A stretch of 64,000 nt of DNA from Bacillus sp. PK3_68 (GTDB taxonomy: Bacteria > Bacillota > Bacilli > Bacillales > Domibacillaceae), in NCBI RefSeq assembly GCF_003600835.1, contig NZ_NQYC01000001.1, positions 1,054,001 through 1,118,000 of the forward strand, in the 5' to 3' direction. Each line of letters opens with the position of its first letter. Position 1 is the stretch's first letter. Both the position numbers and the translations under genes were made by a program. Below, piece after piece: positions 9,581 through 19,290 of this stretch. Below the pieces are notes generated by a model. It saw nothing but the letters and a program-made list of their open reading frames with translations. It had not been told where the DNA came from and searched no databases.

Positions 9581-10767
9581 TAAGCATATGAATGAAGACC
9601 AGCAATAACCAGGTTGACAGCGACAAGGTTAAACATAATAATAACGAACCCGATTACAGCCAGCCAAGCTGACTTTTGTCCATGCCATCCTTTTGACAAG
9701 CGCAAATGCAAAAAGGCAGCATAGAACAGCCAAGTAATGAGCGCCCATACTTCTTTCGGGTCCCATCCCCAAAACCTTGTCCAAGCAATCTGCGCCCAAA
9801 TCATGGCGAAGATTAAACCGCCAAGTGTGAAGACAGGAAAACCGATTAAGATAGCGCGATAACTGACCTCGTCCATTAAATCCGTGTTCACATTTTTAAC
9901 GAGCGGCTTAACAAGGGCTCCAATGCGTTTTCTTGTCAGCAGGCGAATCAGGCCATACAATAATGCACCAGCAGCAAGTGACCAGATCGTCGTATTCAAT
10001 TTTTTCGAATTAATAAAGGCCGGCATGTCTACAATCGGTTCAAACTTATCTTTCGTTAATAGTTTCCCCTCATTTGGACCCACAATCGCCGGTACAGTAA
10101 ACGTCTCTTTAGCTACGTTGCCCTCTTTGTTAACATACTCAAATTGCGCTTCATAACCGGATAGCGTGAAGGTAGTTGTTACTGCGACAAACCCTACAAC
10201 CGCAATAAGGCTATACATAATGAGTTCGAGCCAAATCGTCTGTTTGCTGCGCTTGGACTGATCAATCGTTTTCACTAAATAAACTAGTCCAGCAATAAAA
10301 CTAATGGCAAGAATGCCTTCCCCGGCTGCCACAGTTGTTACGTGAATATGCAGCCATTGGCTTTGGAGAGCCGGAATGAGCGGGCTAATATCACGCGGAA
10401 ACATGCTTGCATAAGCAATAATAACCAGTGCAACCGGCAAGGCAAACACGCCGAGCACAGGAAGACGATACATGAAATAAATAATGATAAAAGCGCCAAC
10501 TAGCATCATTGAAAAGAATGTAATAAATTCAAATAGATTACTTACAGGCGCATGACCTGAAGCAGCCCATCGAGTAAAAAAGTAACCTAGCTGGGAAGCG
10601 AAGCCAAGCACAGCTACTGTAATACCTAATTTGCCCCAGCGGTTTTCTGCTTGTTTTTCTCCATTTTTCTTTGGACGAATGGCTCCGCCAAAGAAAAATG
10701 TCGCGATCAAATACATAATAAATGAAGCATATAGCAAATTCCCGCTCCATTGGACTAAATCGGACAT
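9580..10767 (-). CDS. resC: Cytochrome c biogenesis protein ResC (CcsA/CcsB type)
   Basis: A 395-residue polytopic membrane protein with about eight helices. The heme-handling WWD-type motif is present ([12 protein letters not shown] near residue 325), with conserved histidines on either side of it in transmembrane loops (for example in WLHIHVT and AFLHLRL). With ResB it forms the system II heme-delivery and ligation complex that attaches heme to apocytochromes c outside the membrane. RBS AAAGGAGG precedes the ATG. A 156-base gap separates it from resB; I see no strong hairpin in that gap, so resABC can be one transcript. Confidence 0.95.
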   Translation of the reverse strand: MSDLVQWSGNLLYASFIMYLIATFFFGGAIRPKKNGEKQAENRWGKLGITVAVLGFASQLGYFFTRWAASGHAPVSNLFEFITFFSMMLVGAFIIIYFMYRLPVLGVFALPVALVIIAYASMFPRDISPLIPALQSQWLHIHVTTVAAGEGILAISFIAGLVYLVKTIDQSKRSKQTIWLELIMYSLIAVVGFVAVTTTFTLSGYEAQFEYVNKEGNVAKETFTVPAIVGPNEGKLLTKDKFEPIVDMPAFINSKKLNTTIWSLAAGALLYGLIRLLTRKRIGALVKPLVKNVNTDLMDEVSYRAILIGFPVFTLGGLIFAMIWAQIAWTRFWGWDPKEVWALITWLFYAAFLHLRLSKGWHGQKSAWLAVIGFVIIMFNLVAVNLVIAGLHSYA

Positions 10768-10923
10768 AGAACGATTCCTCCTTTTAAATTAAGCTATGTC
10801 ACACTCTAGTCGATTGTTGGCTCCGTGTCTTAGACTCCTCTCTCCTGCTATTTTATTGTTATAAAGGATGAGCCTTAGCCGAATAAGCCAACCTCCGAAT
10901 CTACTCTTCTAAACAAATCTTTC

Positions 10924-12537
10924 TTATCCTTGTTGATCTTCCGGCATTGGAATGGCCGTGTCCTCAAGCACGGAATTGATTTCTCTTTTTAGTCCATGCC
11001 AGTTTTTATTCGTATGAGCAGCAACATATATTTCACCGTCTATTTGACGAATCCACAGACGGCGATGGTTCCAGTAAGCCCCCTGAATCACTCCGATCAT
11101 AAAAATGGCTCCTCCTACACCAAGTATCCATAGAGTCAAGTCTTTACGCACGGTTAAAGCTGAGATGTTCCGTGTTTCAATTCCTCTGAATTCCATTTTG
11201 TAATCGGTTTTCCCTACAGGTTCAAGCGTTTGACGGATCGCTGTAAAGCTGATTTCCCCTTTCGGATGCTCGGGAGAAACCATTTTGAATAAGAAAGCCG
11301 GATTGTTCGGAAGGGGAGATTTTGTTTTTGGTTCTCCATCTGACCCTATGCCATCATAATCAGGATAGTAACCAACAATTTCGACTTTATATCCGTTGCC
11401 GAGATCATATGTATCTTTTGGATTAAAGAGATCAACTTTCACTCTGCCCGCTTCTTTTTGTGTCGCTTTGTTTGTCAGGGCCAGTTCCATTGCTTTCATT
11501 TCATCTTTGCTGTAACTGTCCTGATAAAGAGCGAATTTATCGAATTTCAGCGGCTCATTCACCCTAATCTCCGCATCTTTCACCTTTACAAGCTTTGGCT
11601 TTGCCCCTGGAAGATCCCGATTTTCATCTCTGTAAAGAACCGCATCGGTCTGATAATTTTTAACGACATTCCCTGTTCGTTTGAGCGCTTCCTTGAAAAC
11701 TTCCGGATCTTTCTTCTCATCGTAATTTTCAATGGTGAATTTTTCGTTTTTTAAGTAATACTCTCCCTTTGTACCCGGGATTTCAAGTGTTTCTCCTTCC
11801 CGAATCCATAGCATTGCGTCCGTATACATGCCATCTGCGGATCGAAGCATCGCTCCAATTAAAAAAATAATTAATCCGATATGATTGACGTAAGGACCCC
11901 AACGAGAAAAGCGCCCTTTTTCAGCAAGAAGGCTGCCATCTTCTTCTCGGATATGATAACGTTTGCTTTTCAATTTTTCTTTTACTTTATCAAGCTCTTC
12001 AGGCTGAAGCGCTCCTTCTTTTAAAGCAAATAAGCGCTGTTTTTTCATAAACGAACCATGCCGGGCGACGCGCTGGTTCTTTAGCGCCCGATATAACGGA
12101 ATAACACGGTCCAAGCTACAAATAACGAGTGACACGCCGATTGCTGCAATTAAGCCAATAAACCAAATAGAATTATATAGATCATAAAACCCAAGCGTGT
12201 AATAGATTTTGCCGGCCGTTCCGTAGGTCTCCTCATAATAAGTTTCCGGAGCCACATTGTTCGGAATAAATAGCTTTTGTGGAAAAATTGTTCCGATAGA
12301 GGAAGCAATTAACGTTAATACAATTAACCAAATACCAACCTTAACGGAAGAGAAAAAATTCCAGATCTTGTCAACAATCGTTTTGTTATACGTTTGTGAC
12401 CGACGGGCACTGCCTTCGTAACGCATATCATGCAGCTTTTCTTTCTGCGCTTCTTCAGTTAGTGCCCTGCCGCAGGACTCACATAAAATCGTTCCATGTG
12501 GATTTACGTGGCCACATTCACATTTTACCTTCGCCAT
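10924..12537 (-). CDS. resB: Cytochrome c biogenesis protein ResB
   Basis: A 537-residue membrane protein of the CcsB/ResB family: four membrane helices, three near the N-terminal half and one near the C-terminus, around a large extracytoplasmic domain (about residues 250-470). It opens with a small zinc-ribbon-like pattern (CxC and CxxC within the first 24 residues: KCECGH, LCESCG) that is also found in the Bacillus homologue. It partners ResC in heme transport. The second start codon (ATG 12537) has AAGGAG at seven bases, better than the TTG at 12543. Confidence 0.94.
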   Translation of the reverse strand: MAKVKCECGHVNPHGTILCESCGRALTEEAQKEKLHDMRYEGSARRSQTYNKTIVDKIWNFFSSVKVGIWLIVLTLIASSIGTIFPQKLFIPNNVAPETYYEETYGTAGKIYYTLGFYDLYNSIWFIGLIAAIGVSLVICSLDRVIPLYRALKNQRVARHGSFMKKQRLFALKEGALQPEELDKVKEKLKSKRYHIREEDGSLLAEKGRFSRWGPYVNHIGLIIFLIGAMLRSADGMYTDAMLWIREGETLEIPGTKGEYYLKNEKFTIENYDEKKDPEVFKEALKRTGNVVKNYQTDAVLYRDENRDLPGAKPKLVKVKDAEIRVNEPLKFDKFALYQDSYSKDEMKAMELALTNKATQKEAGRVKVDLFNPKDTYDLGNGYKVEIVGYYPDYDGIGSDGEPKTKSPLPNNPAFLFKMVSPEHPKGEISFTAIRQTLEPVGKTDYKMEFRGIETRNISALTVRKDLTLWILGVGGAIFMIGVIQGAYWNHRRLWIRQIDGEIYVAAHTNKNWHGLKREINSVLEDTAIPMPEDQQG

Positions 12538-12553
12538 ACTCAAACTCCTTAAG

Positions 12554-13087
12554 TTAAGGTTTCACTTTTTCAAACAAAGCTCGCACCTGTTCTTCTTTCA
12601 CTAATCCACCAATAACAATTTCTTCAACCTTTCCTTCAGGGCTAATCATAAAAGTAGCCGGAAGCGGATTAATTCCGTAAGCATCCTGAACCTCTTTTGT
12701 AGAATCAATAGCAATCGGAAAAGTCAGGCCATACTGCTTGGCGAACTTTTTCGTCTGTAACTCAGAATCACCAACATTGACGGCAAGGACTTCCACTCCC
12801 TGGGCTTTAAATTCTTTAGACAGCTTTTCCATATGAGGCATTTCTTTTTTACATGGTTCGCACCAGGTTCCCCAGAAATTCAAGAAAACGCCCTTTCCTT
12901 TATAGTCGGATAACTGCCGTTCTTTCCCCGATAAATCTGTCAAAACAAAATCAGGCGCTTTGTCTCCTTTTTGCAAGTTGCCGCGCGCTTCTTTCGTTAA
13001 ATTCGAGTAAAACGTATAGCCAACCGCTACCGCAAGTACCGCTAAAATAATAGAGCGTACGATTAACCTTTTTTTCTTTTTGTTCAA
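12554..13087 (-). CDS. resA: Thiol-disulfide oxidoreductase ResA
   Basis: A 177-residue thioredoxin-like protein with an N-terminal membrane anchor (about 8-26) and the active site C76-E-P-C79 in GTWCEPCKK, the ResA signature. It reduces the heme-binding cysteines of apocytochrome c on the outer face of the membrane. The start is TTG, with AAGGAGG ten bases upstream; the weak start may set a low level. It is the first gene of resABC and is preceded by a clear promoter. Confidence 0.95.
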   Translation of the reverse strand: MNKKKKRLIVRSIILAVLAVAVGYTFYSNLTKEARGNLQKGDKAPDFVLTDLSGKERQLSDYKGKGVFLNFWGTWCEPCKKEMPHMEKLSKEFKAQGVEVLAVNVGDSELQTKKFAKQYGLTFPIAIDSTKEVQDAYGINPLPATFMISPEGKVEEIVIGGLVKEEQVRALFEKVKP

Positions 13088-13157
13088 GTCCTTGGGCCCT
13101 CCTTATGAAGTATAGACATGTGTTTTTCTACTTATCCTTCAATGAATGGGAAGTTTA

Positions 13158-13186
13158 ATTGTAGTTATTCGACAAAAAAGTTTCAA
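13158..13186 (-). promoter_or_regulatory. SigmaA-type promoter of resABC
   Basis: On the minus strand TTGAAA (13181-13186), 17 bases, TACAAT (13158-13163). Both hexamers are identical to those of the fer promoter. It is about 71 bases before the resA start. I did not find an unambiguous ResD site. Confidence 0.7.
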
Positions 13187-13260
13187 AACTACCCCCATTA
13201 TACCATTTTGTCTTTTTGTTGCTAAAAAGGGATTTGAAGGATATGTGACAGTTTAGTCAT

Positions 13261-13992
13261 CTATCGCAGAGAGCCTGTCTCAGCTAGTGTACGCAGCTGT
13301 TTCACTTCATGAGTTGTCAGTTCGCGAAATTCTCCTGCATTCAACCCATTTAGATTCAAAAAAGCATAGCGTTCCCTTTTCAGCTTCTGCACCTCAAAGC
13401 CAATTGCTTCAAACATGCGCCGTACCTGACGGTTTCTCCCCTCATGTATCGTGATCTCAATCAGTGACCGCTGTTTTTTTCTATCGACGGACAGTTCCTT
13501 CACTTTTGCAGGTGCTGTTTTGCCATCTTCAAGCTGAATGCCTGTTGCTAATCTCTTAAGCAAATGACGCTGCGGAATCCCATTCAGGCGGGCTACATAC
13601 GTTTTATCTATTTGGTAGCGGGGGTGAGTAAGCAAGTTAGAAAACTCTCCATCGTTCGTTACAATTAACAAACCTGATGTATCATAGTCTAAGCGGCCTA
13701 CCGGAAAAATTCGCTGCTCTACAAATGGAAAGAAATCGGTTACTACTTTCCGTTGTTTGTCATCTGACACAGCGGAAATCACTCCGCGCGGTTTGTAAAA
13801 TAAATAATATACTTTTCTTTCTCTCTCCACCGGAACCCCGCCGACTTCTACCCGGTCAGAAACCCCTACTTTTGTCCCTAGTTCTCTTACAACTTTTCCA
13901 TTCACTTTTACTTTTCCTTCAATAATCAGCTCTTCCGCTTTCCGCCTGGAAGCGATACCGGCTTGAGCAATCACCTTTTGTAGCCGTTCCAT
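13261..13992 (-). CDS. rluB: 23S rRNA pseudouridine synthase RluB
   Basis: A 243-residue enzyme: an N-terminal S4 RNA-binding domain (LQKVIAQAGIASRRKAEEL, about 3-60), then the RsuA/RluB-type catalytic domain with the aspartate in GRLDYDTSGLL, and the EGRNRQVRRM motif near the end. It makes a pseudouridine in helix 89 or 90 of 23S rRNA in the family. I use the ATG at 13992 (MERLQKV), as GAGGTG is six bases upstream and overlaps the alternative GTG at 14001. It follows spmB after a terminator. Confidence 0.94.
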   Translation of the reverse strand: MERLQKVIAQAGIASRRKAEELIIEGKVKVNGKVVRELGTKVGVSDRVEVGGVPVERERKVYYLFYKPRGVISAVSDDKQRKVVTDFFPFVEQRIFPVGRLDYDTSGLLIVTNDGEFSNLLTHPRYQIDKTYVARLNGIPQRHLLKRLATGIQLEDGKTAPAKVKELSVDRKKQRSLIEITIHEGRNRQVRRMFEAIGFEVQKLKRERYAFLNLNGLNAGEFRELTTHEVKQLRTLAETGSLR

Positions 13993-14087
13993 TCTTTTCA
14001 CCTCAACGTTTCAGTATGTGTCCTTATGCATTATTACACATCCATCCAAATAAGAAAAGAGCGAGGCTTCTCTTGGAATTCAGCCAC

Positions 14088-14137
14088 AAAAAAGCGATTG
14101 TTGCAGATAGCCATGAGCCCTCTGCAACAATCGCTGT
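14088..14137 (-). terminator. Terminator after spmB
   Basis: Perfect 15-bp arms AGCGATTGTTGCAGA (14095-14109) and its complement (14123-14137), followed on the minus strand by TTTTTTG. Confidence 0.9.
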
Positions 14138-14204
14138 TTGATTATTTATGAAAGATAGAAACATTTGTCTATATAGTCCCTTTAAGCCGTTTGAATACAT
14201 CGTC

Positions 14205-14732
14205 TTAAAACATCCAGGAAACAATGACGAGTGCTGCAATGAATCCTGCTACGTCAGCCCATAGCCCAACTTTTAAAGCGTCCCCCATTTTTTTGATGCC
14301 GACCGCACCAAAGTAAACAGTTAACACGTAAAAGGTTGTATCAGTGCTTCCCTGCATGACTGAAGCAAGCCGGCCGATGAAAGAATCTGGTCCATGAACA
14401 GCGATTAAATCACTAACCATGCCCAGTGCTGCATTTCCAGAAATCGGGCGAATAATAGCAAGCGGAAATACTTCCGGCGGCAAACCGATCCATAGCAAGA
14501 CAGGTCTCACCCATTCTACTAAACTATCCAATGCTCCTGAAGCCCGAAAAATTCCGATCGCCACCATCATTCCAATAAGATAGGGAATAATAGAAACGGC
14601 TATATGGATGCCTTCCTTTCCCCCTTCTACGAAACTCTCATACGTGGGTACTTTTTTAAATGTGCCGTACAATAGAATAAAAGCAATCATGATTGGTATG
14701 ATCCACATAGACATGAGAGAAAGCCAGGCCAC
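14205..14732 (-). CDS. spmB: Spore maturation protein SpmB
   Basis: A 175-residue membrane protein of the nucleoside-recognition (Gate) family, with about five helices and GNAALGMVSDL and MQGSTDTTFYVL motifs. SpmA and SpmB are needed for full spore core dehydration together with DacB. Its GTG start follows the spmA stop with no gap, and the GGGAGGGG site lies inside the end of spmA, so the two are translationally linked. Confidence 0.93.
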   Translation of the reverse strand: MAWLSLMSMWIIPIMIAFILLYGTFKKVPTYESFVEGGKEGIHIAVSIIPYLIGMMVAIGIFRASGALDSLVEWVRPVLLWIGLPPEVFPLAIIRPISGNAALGMVSDLIAVHGPDSFIGRLASVMQGSTDTTFYVLTVYFGAVGIKKMGDALKVGLWADVAGFIAALVIVSWMF

Positions 14733-15326
14733 TTACTTCCCCTCCCTTTTTTTTCTTCTTATATAAAAAAAACGATCAATTGCTATAGCTGCTACCGCTG
14801 AACAGGCTGTAGCTAAAATTGTGGGTGCAATAATTTCAGCAGGCGAAGCGGAATGATAGGAAAAGCGAATAGCGAGTACGGTCGTTGGAATAAGAGTAAT
14901 ACTTGATGTATTAATAGCGAGAAAGGTAATCATAGACCGGCTTGCTTCCGCTTTCCCGCCATTCAGCCGCTTCAGTTCCTCCATCGCCTTGATGCCGAGG
15001 GGCGTAGCGGCATTTCCAAGCCCAAAAAAATTGGCGGTCATATTAGAAAGAATGTATCCCATTGCCGGATGGCCGGACGGAATATCGGGAAAAAGCCTTT
15101 TGGCAAACGGCTCAAATAACCGGGCCAGCTTCTTTAATAAGCCAGCTTCTTCGGCTATTTTCATCAAGCCGAGCCAGAAGACGAGCACGCTAACCAGCCC
15201 GATACAAATCGTTACTGCTTCACCAGCCGATTTAAACACCGCTTCATTTACTTCTGCCATTTTTCCATTTACCGCGGCAAAGATCAGTCCAATGATTGTC
15301 AGCCCTACCCATATAAAGTTAACCAT
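14733..15326 (-). CDS. spmA: Spore maturation protein SpmA
   Basis: A 197-residue Gate-family membrane protein paired with SpmB. It contains the conserved NMTANFFGLGNAATPLGI region and NTSSITLIPTTV. It acts in the mother cell during spore core dehydration in B. subtilis. It lies 15 bases after dacB in the dacB-spmA-spmB operon order. Confidence 0.93.
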   Translation of the reverse strand: MVNFIWVGLTIIGLIFAAVNGKMAEVNEAVFKSAGEAVTICIGLVSVLVFWLGLMKIAEEAGLLKKLARLFEPFAKRLFPDIPSGHPAMGYILSNMTANFFGLGNAATPLGIKAMEELKRLNGGKAEASRSMITFLAINTSSITLIPTTVLAIRFSYHSASPAEIIAPTILATACSAVAAIAIDRFFYIRRKKREGK

Positions 15327-15341
15327 TCTTTATCCCGCCGT

Positions 15342-16457
15342 TCATGACCAAGGCAACCAGTCCTTCCACTTTTTCCATATTGATGTGTCCTTCTCTTGCT
15401 TTTCTGCCTTATAATAAATCGGAACTGAATCCAGCTTTTTCTTTTTCAAATATACCTCTGCTCGTCCTACTACAGCCGGCGCTTGCCCATTTTCCCATTG
15501 CTTTTTTGGTTTGAGCATCTGATAGCGAACGGCAACCTTCTTTTCTTCTTTCTTTGTCAAAGGATAGAACACCTCTCGCTTTAAATAAAGACGATCTTTA
15601 TAAAACGGGTGATTTCCCGCTTTCACCTTTCCTTTTTGAAGAATAATTCTAGGATCATAATTTGCAAATCCTTGTTCATAGAGGTAAATGTGGTCATTCC
15701 AGTCATCTGGTGCATTCAATGTGACGGCAATCAAATCCATATCGCCCTTTGTTGCTGTCGTGACAAGCGTTCTTTTTGCTTTCTTCGTATAACCTGTTTT
15801 TCCACCTGTACAGTATTTATACTTTTCTGTTAACAAGCGATTTTTGTTATACCAAATTCTGTCCCACTCGCCTTCCGGATCGGGTGATCTATATACTTCT
15901 GTACCGGAGATTTTACGGTACTTGGCATTTTTCATAGCATATCGCGTCAATAATGCCATGTCATAAGCGGTAGAACGGTGCTTCTCACTGTCATCCAGCC
16001 CGTGGGGGTTGGCGAAGTTTGTATTTTTCATACCGATTTCCTTGGCCTTTTCATTCATTAAGTACACAAAACCTTCCACGCTTCCGCCAACATGCTCTGC
16101 AATAGCCACTGCCGCATCATTTCCTGACCGAAGCATGAGGCCGTACACTAAATCCTCAAGCGGAATTTTTTCTCCTTTTTTTAAATAAACAGAGGAACCC
16201 TCCGTGTGCACAGCCCGTTCACTTACTTTCACTTTTTCATCTAGCTTGTCCGATTCGATCGCAATGATAGCTGTCATAATCTTTGTTATGCTGGCAATGC
16301 GCATGACAGCATGAGGGTTTTTTTCATAAAGGATCCGTCCACTTTGCTGTTCCATTAATACAGCACTCGCTGCACTCGGTCCGGCTGCTGCTGCAGAGGC
16401 CCCGGATGTCAGAAACAGCAGGAAAGCCAGGATAGCAATTGGCAGCTTTTTTTTCAT
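15342..16457 (-). CDS. dacB: Sporulation D-alanyl-D-alanine carboxypeptidase DacB
   Basis: A 371-residue penicillin-binding protein with a signal peptide (MKKKLPIAILAFLLFL...). The three active-site motifs are visible: SITK (SxxK), SGN (SxN) and KTG in GGKTGYTKKA. Linkage to spmAB identifies it as the spore cortex enzyme DacB (PBP5*), which trims cortex cross-linking. The ATG at 16457 is chosen as the start of the signal peptide; the longer frame would add 24 unrelated residues. A CATATATT element upstream resembles a SigmaE -10 box, but the matching -35 is weak. In B. subtilis ypuI lies between scpB and dacB; it is absent here. Confidence 0.92.
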   Translation of the reverse strand: MKKKLPIAILAFLLFLTSGASAAAAGPSAASAVLMEQQSGRILYEKNPHAVMRIASITKIMTAIIAIESDKLDEKVKVSERAVHTEGSSVYLKKGEKIPLEDLVYGLMLRSGNDAAVAIAEHVGGSVEGFVYLMNEKAKEIGMKNTNFANPHGLDDSEKHRSTAYDMALLTRYAMKNAKYRKISGTEVYRSPDPEGEWDRIWYNKNRLLTEKYKYCTGGKTGYTKKAKRTLVTTATKGDMDLIAVTLNAPDDWNDHIYLYEQGFANYDPRIILQKGKVKAGNHPFYKDRLYLKREVFYPLTKKEEKKVAVRYQMLKPKKQWENGQAPAVVGRAEVYLKKKKLDSVPIYYKAEKQEKDTSIWKKWKDWLPWS

Positions 16458-16525
16458 CCACTCTTCTCTCCCTTGCTCATTTGTACAAATATATGCCAAA
16501 CGAGCATATTTAGAATGGATAGAAA

Positions 16526-16556
16526 ACAAAAAAAGCGGCAGCCGCCGCTTTTTTAA
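16526..16556 (-). terminator. Terminator between scpB and dacB
   Basis: AGCGGC and GCCGCT arms, followed on the minus strand by TTTTTTTG. It separates the vegetative scpAB unit from dacB-spmAB. Confidence 0.8.
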
Positions 16557-17143
16557 GATTCGTTTGCAAACACTTGCTCAAATTGTTCAAAAAACAAATC
16601 AGCTTCCTCCGGTTCAGAAGAGGCCAGCTCTTCAGAAAGCGGCGGAAGCTCCGCCAAATCCTTCATTCCAAAACAATCAAGAAACTCTTTCGTTGTGCCA
16701 TATAATATCGGCCGTCCTGGCCCCTCGCTTCGCCCCGTTTCCTTAATCAGCCCTTTGACCGTAAGGGTGTGAAGGGCACTTTCTGTTTTTACTCCGCGGA
16801 TTTCTTCGATTTCTGCTCGGGTGATCGGCTGCTTATAAGCAATGATCGCCAGCGTTTCAAGTGCAGCCTGGGACAGCGTCTGCGGCTGGCTGCTCTCAAC
16901 CAGTTTCTTTAAATAAGGAGCATGTTCTCTTTTCGTTGCCAGCTGATAAGTGCCTGCCAATTCGATCAATCCAATGCCTCGCTCTTCATCCTTCTCATAT
17001 CTTTCTTTCAGCTCTTCTATAATGCCTGCAGCTTCAAACTCTTCTACTTGAAGTACTTGAGCGAGCTGCTTTAAAGTCAGTCCACCATCACCTGCCGCAA
17101 AAAGCAAACTCTCTGTTATGCCTAGCCAATTAACAACCGTCAT
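16553..17143 (-). CDS. scpB: Segregation and condensation protein ScpB
   Basis: A 196-residue protein with two winged-helix domains (for example [20 protein letters not shown] and the [19 protein letters not shown] loop). ScpB dimers bind ScpA in the bacterial SMC condensin complex that organises the chromosome. The ATG has AGGAGG eight bases upstream and overlaps the end of scpA by 14 bases, so the subunits are made together. The acidic C-terminal tail is typical. Confidence 0.95.
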   Translation of the reverse strand: MTVVNWLGITESLLFAAGDGGLTLKQLAQVLQVEEFEAAGIIEELKERYEKDEERGIGLIELAGTYQLATKREHAPYLKKLVESSQPQTLSQAALETLAIIAYKQPITRAEIEEIRGVKTESALHTLTVKGLIKETGRSEGPGRPILYGTTKEFLDCFGMKDLAELPPLSEELASSEPEEADLFFEQFEQVFANES

Positions 17144-17879
17144 CGATTGCTCCTCCTTTCGCCCGGATGAACAACTCTGAAAAATTTTCTTGCTGTTCTA
17201 CTATAACCTCATTTTGCTTCATCAGCTCCAAGACAGCTAGAAAACTAACCACTAGCACTTCCTTGTCTCCTGCAGTAAATAACTCATCAAACTTAAATAA
17301 CTTTCCGCTTCGTTTCAGCCTGGATAAAATCTCATCCATCCTCTTTTCAATCGGAATTTCCTGTCTCGCTATGGTGGCGACATAGGGCCGCTTTAATTTT
17401 TTTCGTCGAAGGAGCTTATGGAACGCCCCGAGCATATCATACACTGTTACATTTAAATTGGCTGCTGTTGGTTCTTCGTTGCTAAAAGCCGTCAGGTCAC
17501 TTGGCGCCTTTGTAAAGAACTGCCCTCGCTCCAACTCTTTGTCTTGGAGCTTCTTAGCTGCCTCTTTAAACTTCCTGTATTCCACCAGCTGCTCAACCAG
17601 TTCTTCACGGGGATCCTCTTCCCACGCTTCCTCTGTCTCTTCTTCTTCGTGAACAGGGAGAAGCGTCTTGCTTTTAATGGCAAGAAGAGTAGCGGCCATC
17701 ACCAAATACTCACTCGCAAGATCGAGTTCCAGCTCTTTCATCGCATGAATAAATAGAAGGTATTGTTCCGTAATTTCTGCCATTGGAATATCATATATAT
17801 CTATTTCCAGCCGCTGAATTAAATGAAGCAACAAATCAAGCGGCCCTTCAAATACTTCTGTTTTTACGTTATATTGCAT
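17130..17879 (-). CDS. scpA: Segregation and condensation protein ScpA (kleisin)
   Basis: A 249-residue kleisin. The N-terminal part has the family start [14 protein letters not shown]; the middle is acidic; the C-terminal winged helix that contacts the SMC head ends in [19 protein letters not shown]. It bridges SMC heads with ScpB. It is the first gene of scpAB, as in B. subtilis (ypuG-ypuH). Confidence 0.95.
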   Translation of the reverse strand: MQYNVKTEVFEGPLDLLLHLIQRLEIDIYDIPMAEITEQYLLFIHAMKELELDLASEYLVMAATLLAIKSKTLLPVHEEEETEEAWEEDPREELVEQLVEYRKFKEAAKKLQDKELERGQFFTKAPSDLTAFSNEEPTAANLNVTVYDMLGAFHKLLRRKKLKRPYVATIARQEIPIEKRMDEILSRLKRSGKLFKFDELFTAGDKEVLVVSFLAVLELMKQNEVIVEQQENFSELFIRAKGGAIDDGC

Positions 17880-17970
17880 TCTTCATCACCAGTTCTTTTT
17901 CAAATCCGTCAATCCATCTCCTGTTTTTAGTATAGAGGAATACTGTTTTGTGTCCAGCCATTTTTTCAAT

Positions 17971-18000
17971 TTGATTGAAATGCTGGCAGCGTGGTAAAGT
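17971..18000 (+). promoter_or_regulatory. Probable SigmaA promoter of ypuF
   Basis: TTGATT (17971-17976), 18 bases, TAAAGT (17995-18000), with the GGAGG-preceded start 35 bases further on. The match is moderate. Confidence 0.45.
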
Positions 18001-18035
18001 AGAAGCAGTAAGCACATCCATTTGGGAGGACGTTC

Positions 18036-18581
18036 ATGTATTCTTTTCCGCTACCGTATTTGAGTTTTTTGGTTCATTTCCATGAAAGTCATGATTATTT
18101 TGAATGCCACGAGGTGCTTGAGGAATATTGGAAAGAAAAAACCGATCAATCACGGGACTCTGTTTGGGTCGGGCTGATTCAAACAGCCGTTTCTTTATAT
18201 CATCATCGCCGCGGCAACCTGGCTGGGGCAAAAAAATTAGCTGCTAAGGCATTAAAAATTCTTGAAAAACGAAAAAGCGAACTGACCGAACTGGGGATCG
18301 ACAGCGAGGCATTTATCAGCCAGTTTGAACACCGCCTGCAAGAAATAAAGGAGGAAAAAGCATTTACTGAAATGGCCATTCCCTTTGCAGACAAAGAAGT
18401 GGTTGAGCAATATCGCCGCTTCCATGCAAGCTGTGCCCCGTCCTTTTTAAAAGAAGATCCATCTTACCTGTATAACAAACATCTATTGAGGGACCGTTCC
18501 CATGTTCTTGCTGCCCGTGAACAGTCGTTAAAAGAACGGCATAAACTTCTTCCGACAACCGATCCGCCTGCTAATCCGTAA
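18036..18581 (+). CDS. ypuF: DUF309-family protein YpuF
   Basis: A 181-residue protein with the DUF309 signature near its N-terminus (FHESHDYFECHEVLEEYWK, about residues 13-31) and LIQTAVSLYHHRRGN. The biochemical function of this family is unknown; the His, Glu and Cys cluster could bind a metal, which is inference. It is encoded opposite to scpA and ribT, as ypuF is in B. subtilis. GGAGGACG precedes the ATG. Confidence 0.88.
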   Translation: MYSFPLPYLSFLVHFHESHDYFECHEVLEEYWKEKTDQSRDSVWVGLIQTAVSLYHHRRGNLAGAKKLAAKALKILEKRKSELTELGIDSEAFISQFEHRLQEIKEEKAFTEMAIPFADKEVVEQYRRFHASCAPSFLKEDPSYLYNKHLLRDRSHVLAAREQSLKERHKLLPTTDPPANP

Positions 18582-18604
18582 AAATCATTGGACGTGGCCG
18601 ACTT

Positions 18605-18636
18605 AGGTGTCGCCTCCTATAACTAAGCGACACCGT
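18605..18636. repeat. Inverted repeat after ypuF
   Basis: GGTGTCGC and GCGACACC (perfect 8-bp arms) around about 12 bases. There is no T-run, so it is a weak terminator candidate for ypuF. Confidence 0.5.
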
Positions 18637-18688
18637 TCCAACAATACAGTAAATCGTACTTTTCCCTTTATTATTTTTAACACAGCTA

Positions 18689-19079
<391 letters not shown>

Positions 19080-19170
19080 TTAATTCTCAATATACATTTG
19101 CTAATTTCTCTATCTTTTCGCCATTTACTATGTTACTAAAGCTTTGGGAATTAAGCAACTTCCCTTCCAT

Positions 19171-19260
19171 TTATTTCATAATAAAAAATGCGTAATAGCA
19201 TCCCCATCCAATGGAGAACAATAGCAATATGATAAAGAGCCATACATTCTTCTTGTTCAA
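19171..19260 (-). CDS. 29-residue membrane peptide downstream of lysA
   Basis: A short frame starting with TTG and preceded by GAGGTG at seven bases gives MNKKNVWLFIILLLFSIGWG followed by CYYAFFIMK: a basic head, one hydrophobic helix and a Lys end. This is a typical small single-span membrane protein. It begins 31 bases after the lysA stop, so it is likely in the spoVA-lysA transcript. I recognise no named family. An alternative GTG frame over the same DNA is less hydrophobic and has no spaced ribosome site. Confidence 0.5.
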   Translation of the reverse strand: MNKKNVWLFIILLLFSIGWGCYYAFFIMK

Positions 19261-19290
19261 CGTATTTCACCTCTAGTCGACGGCGGGCAG

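Noticed and set aside
14024-14239. 71-residue frame downstream of spmB
   Set aside because: It runs through the spm terminator and overlaps spmB; no ribosome site.
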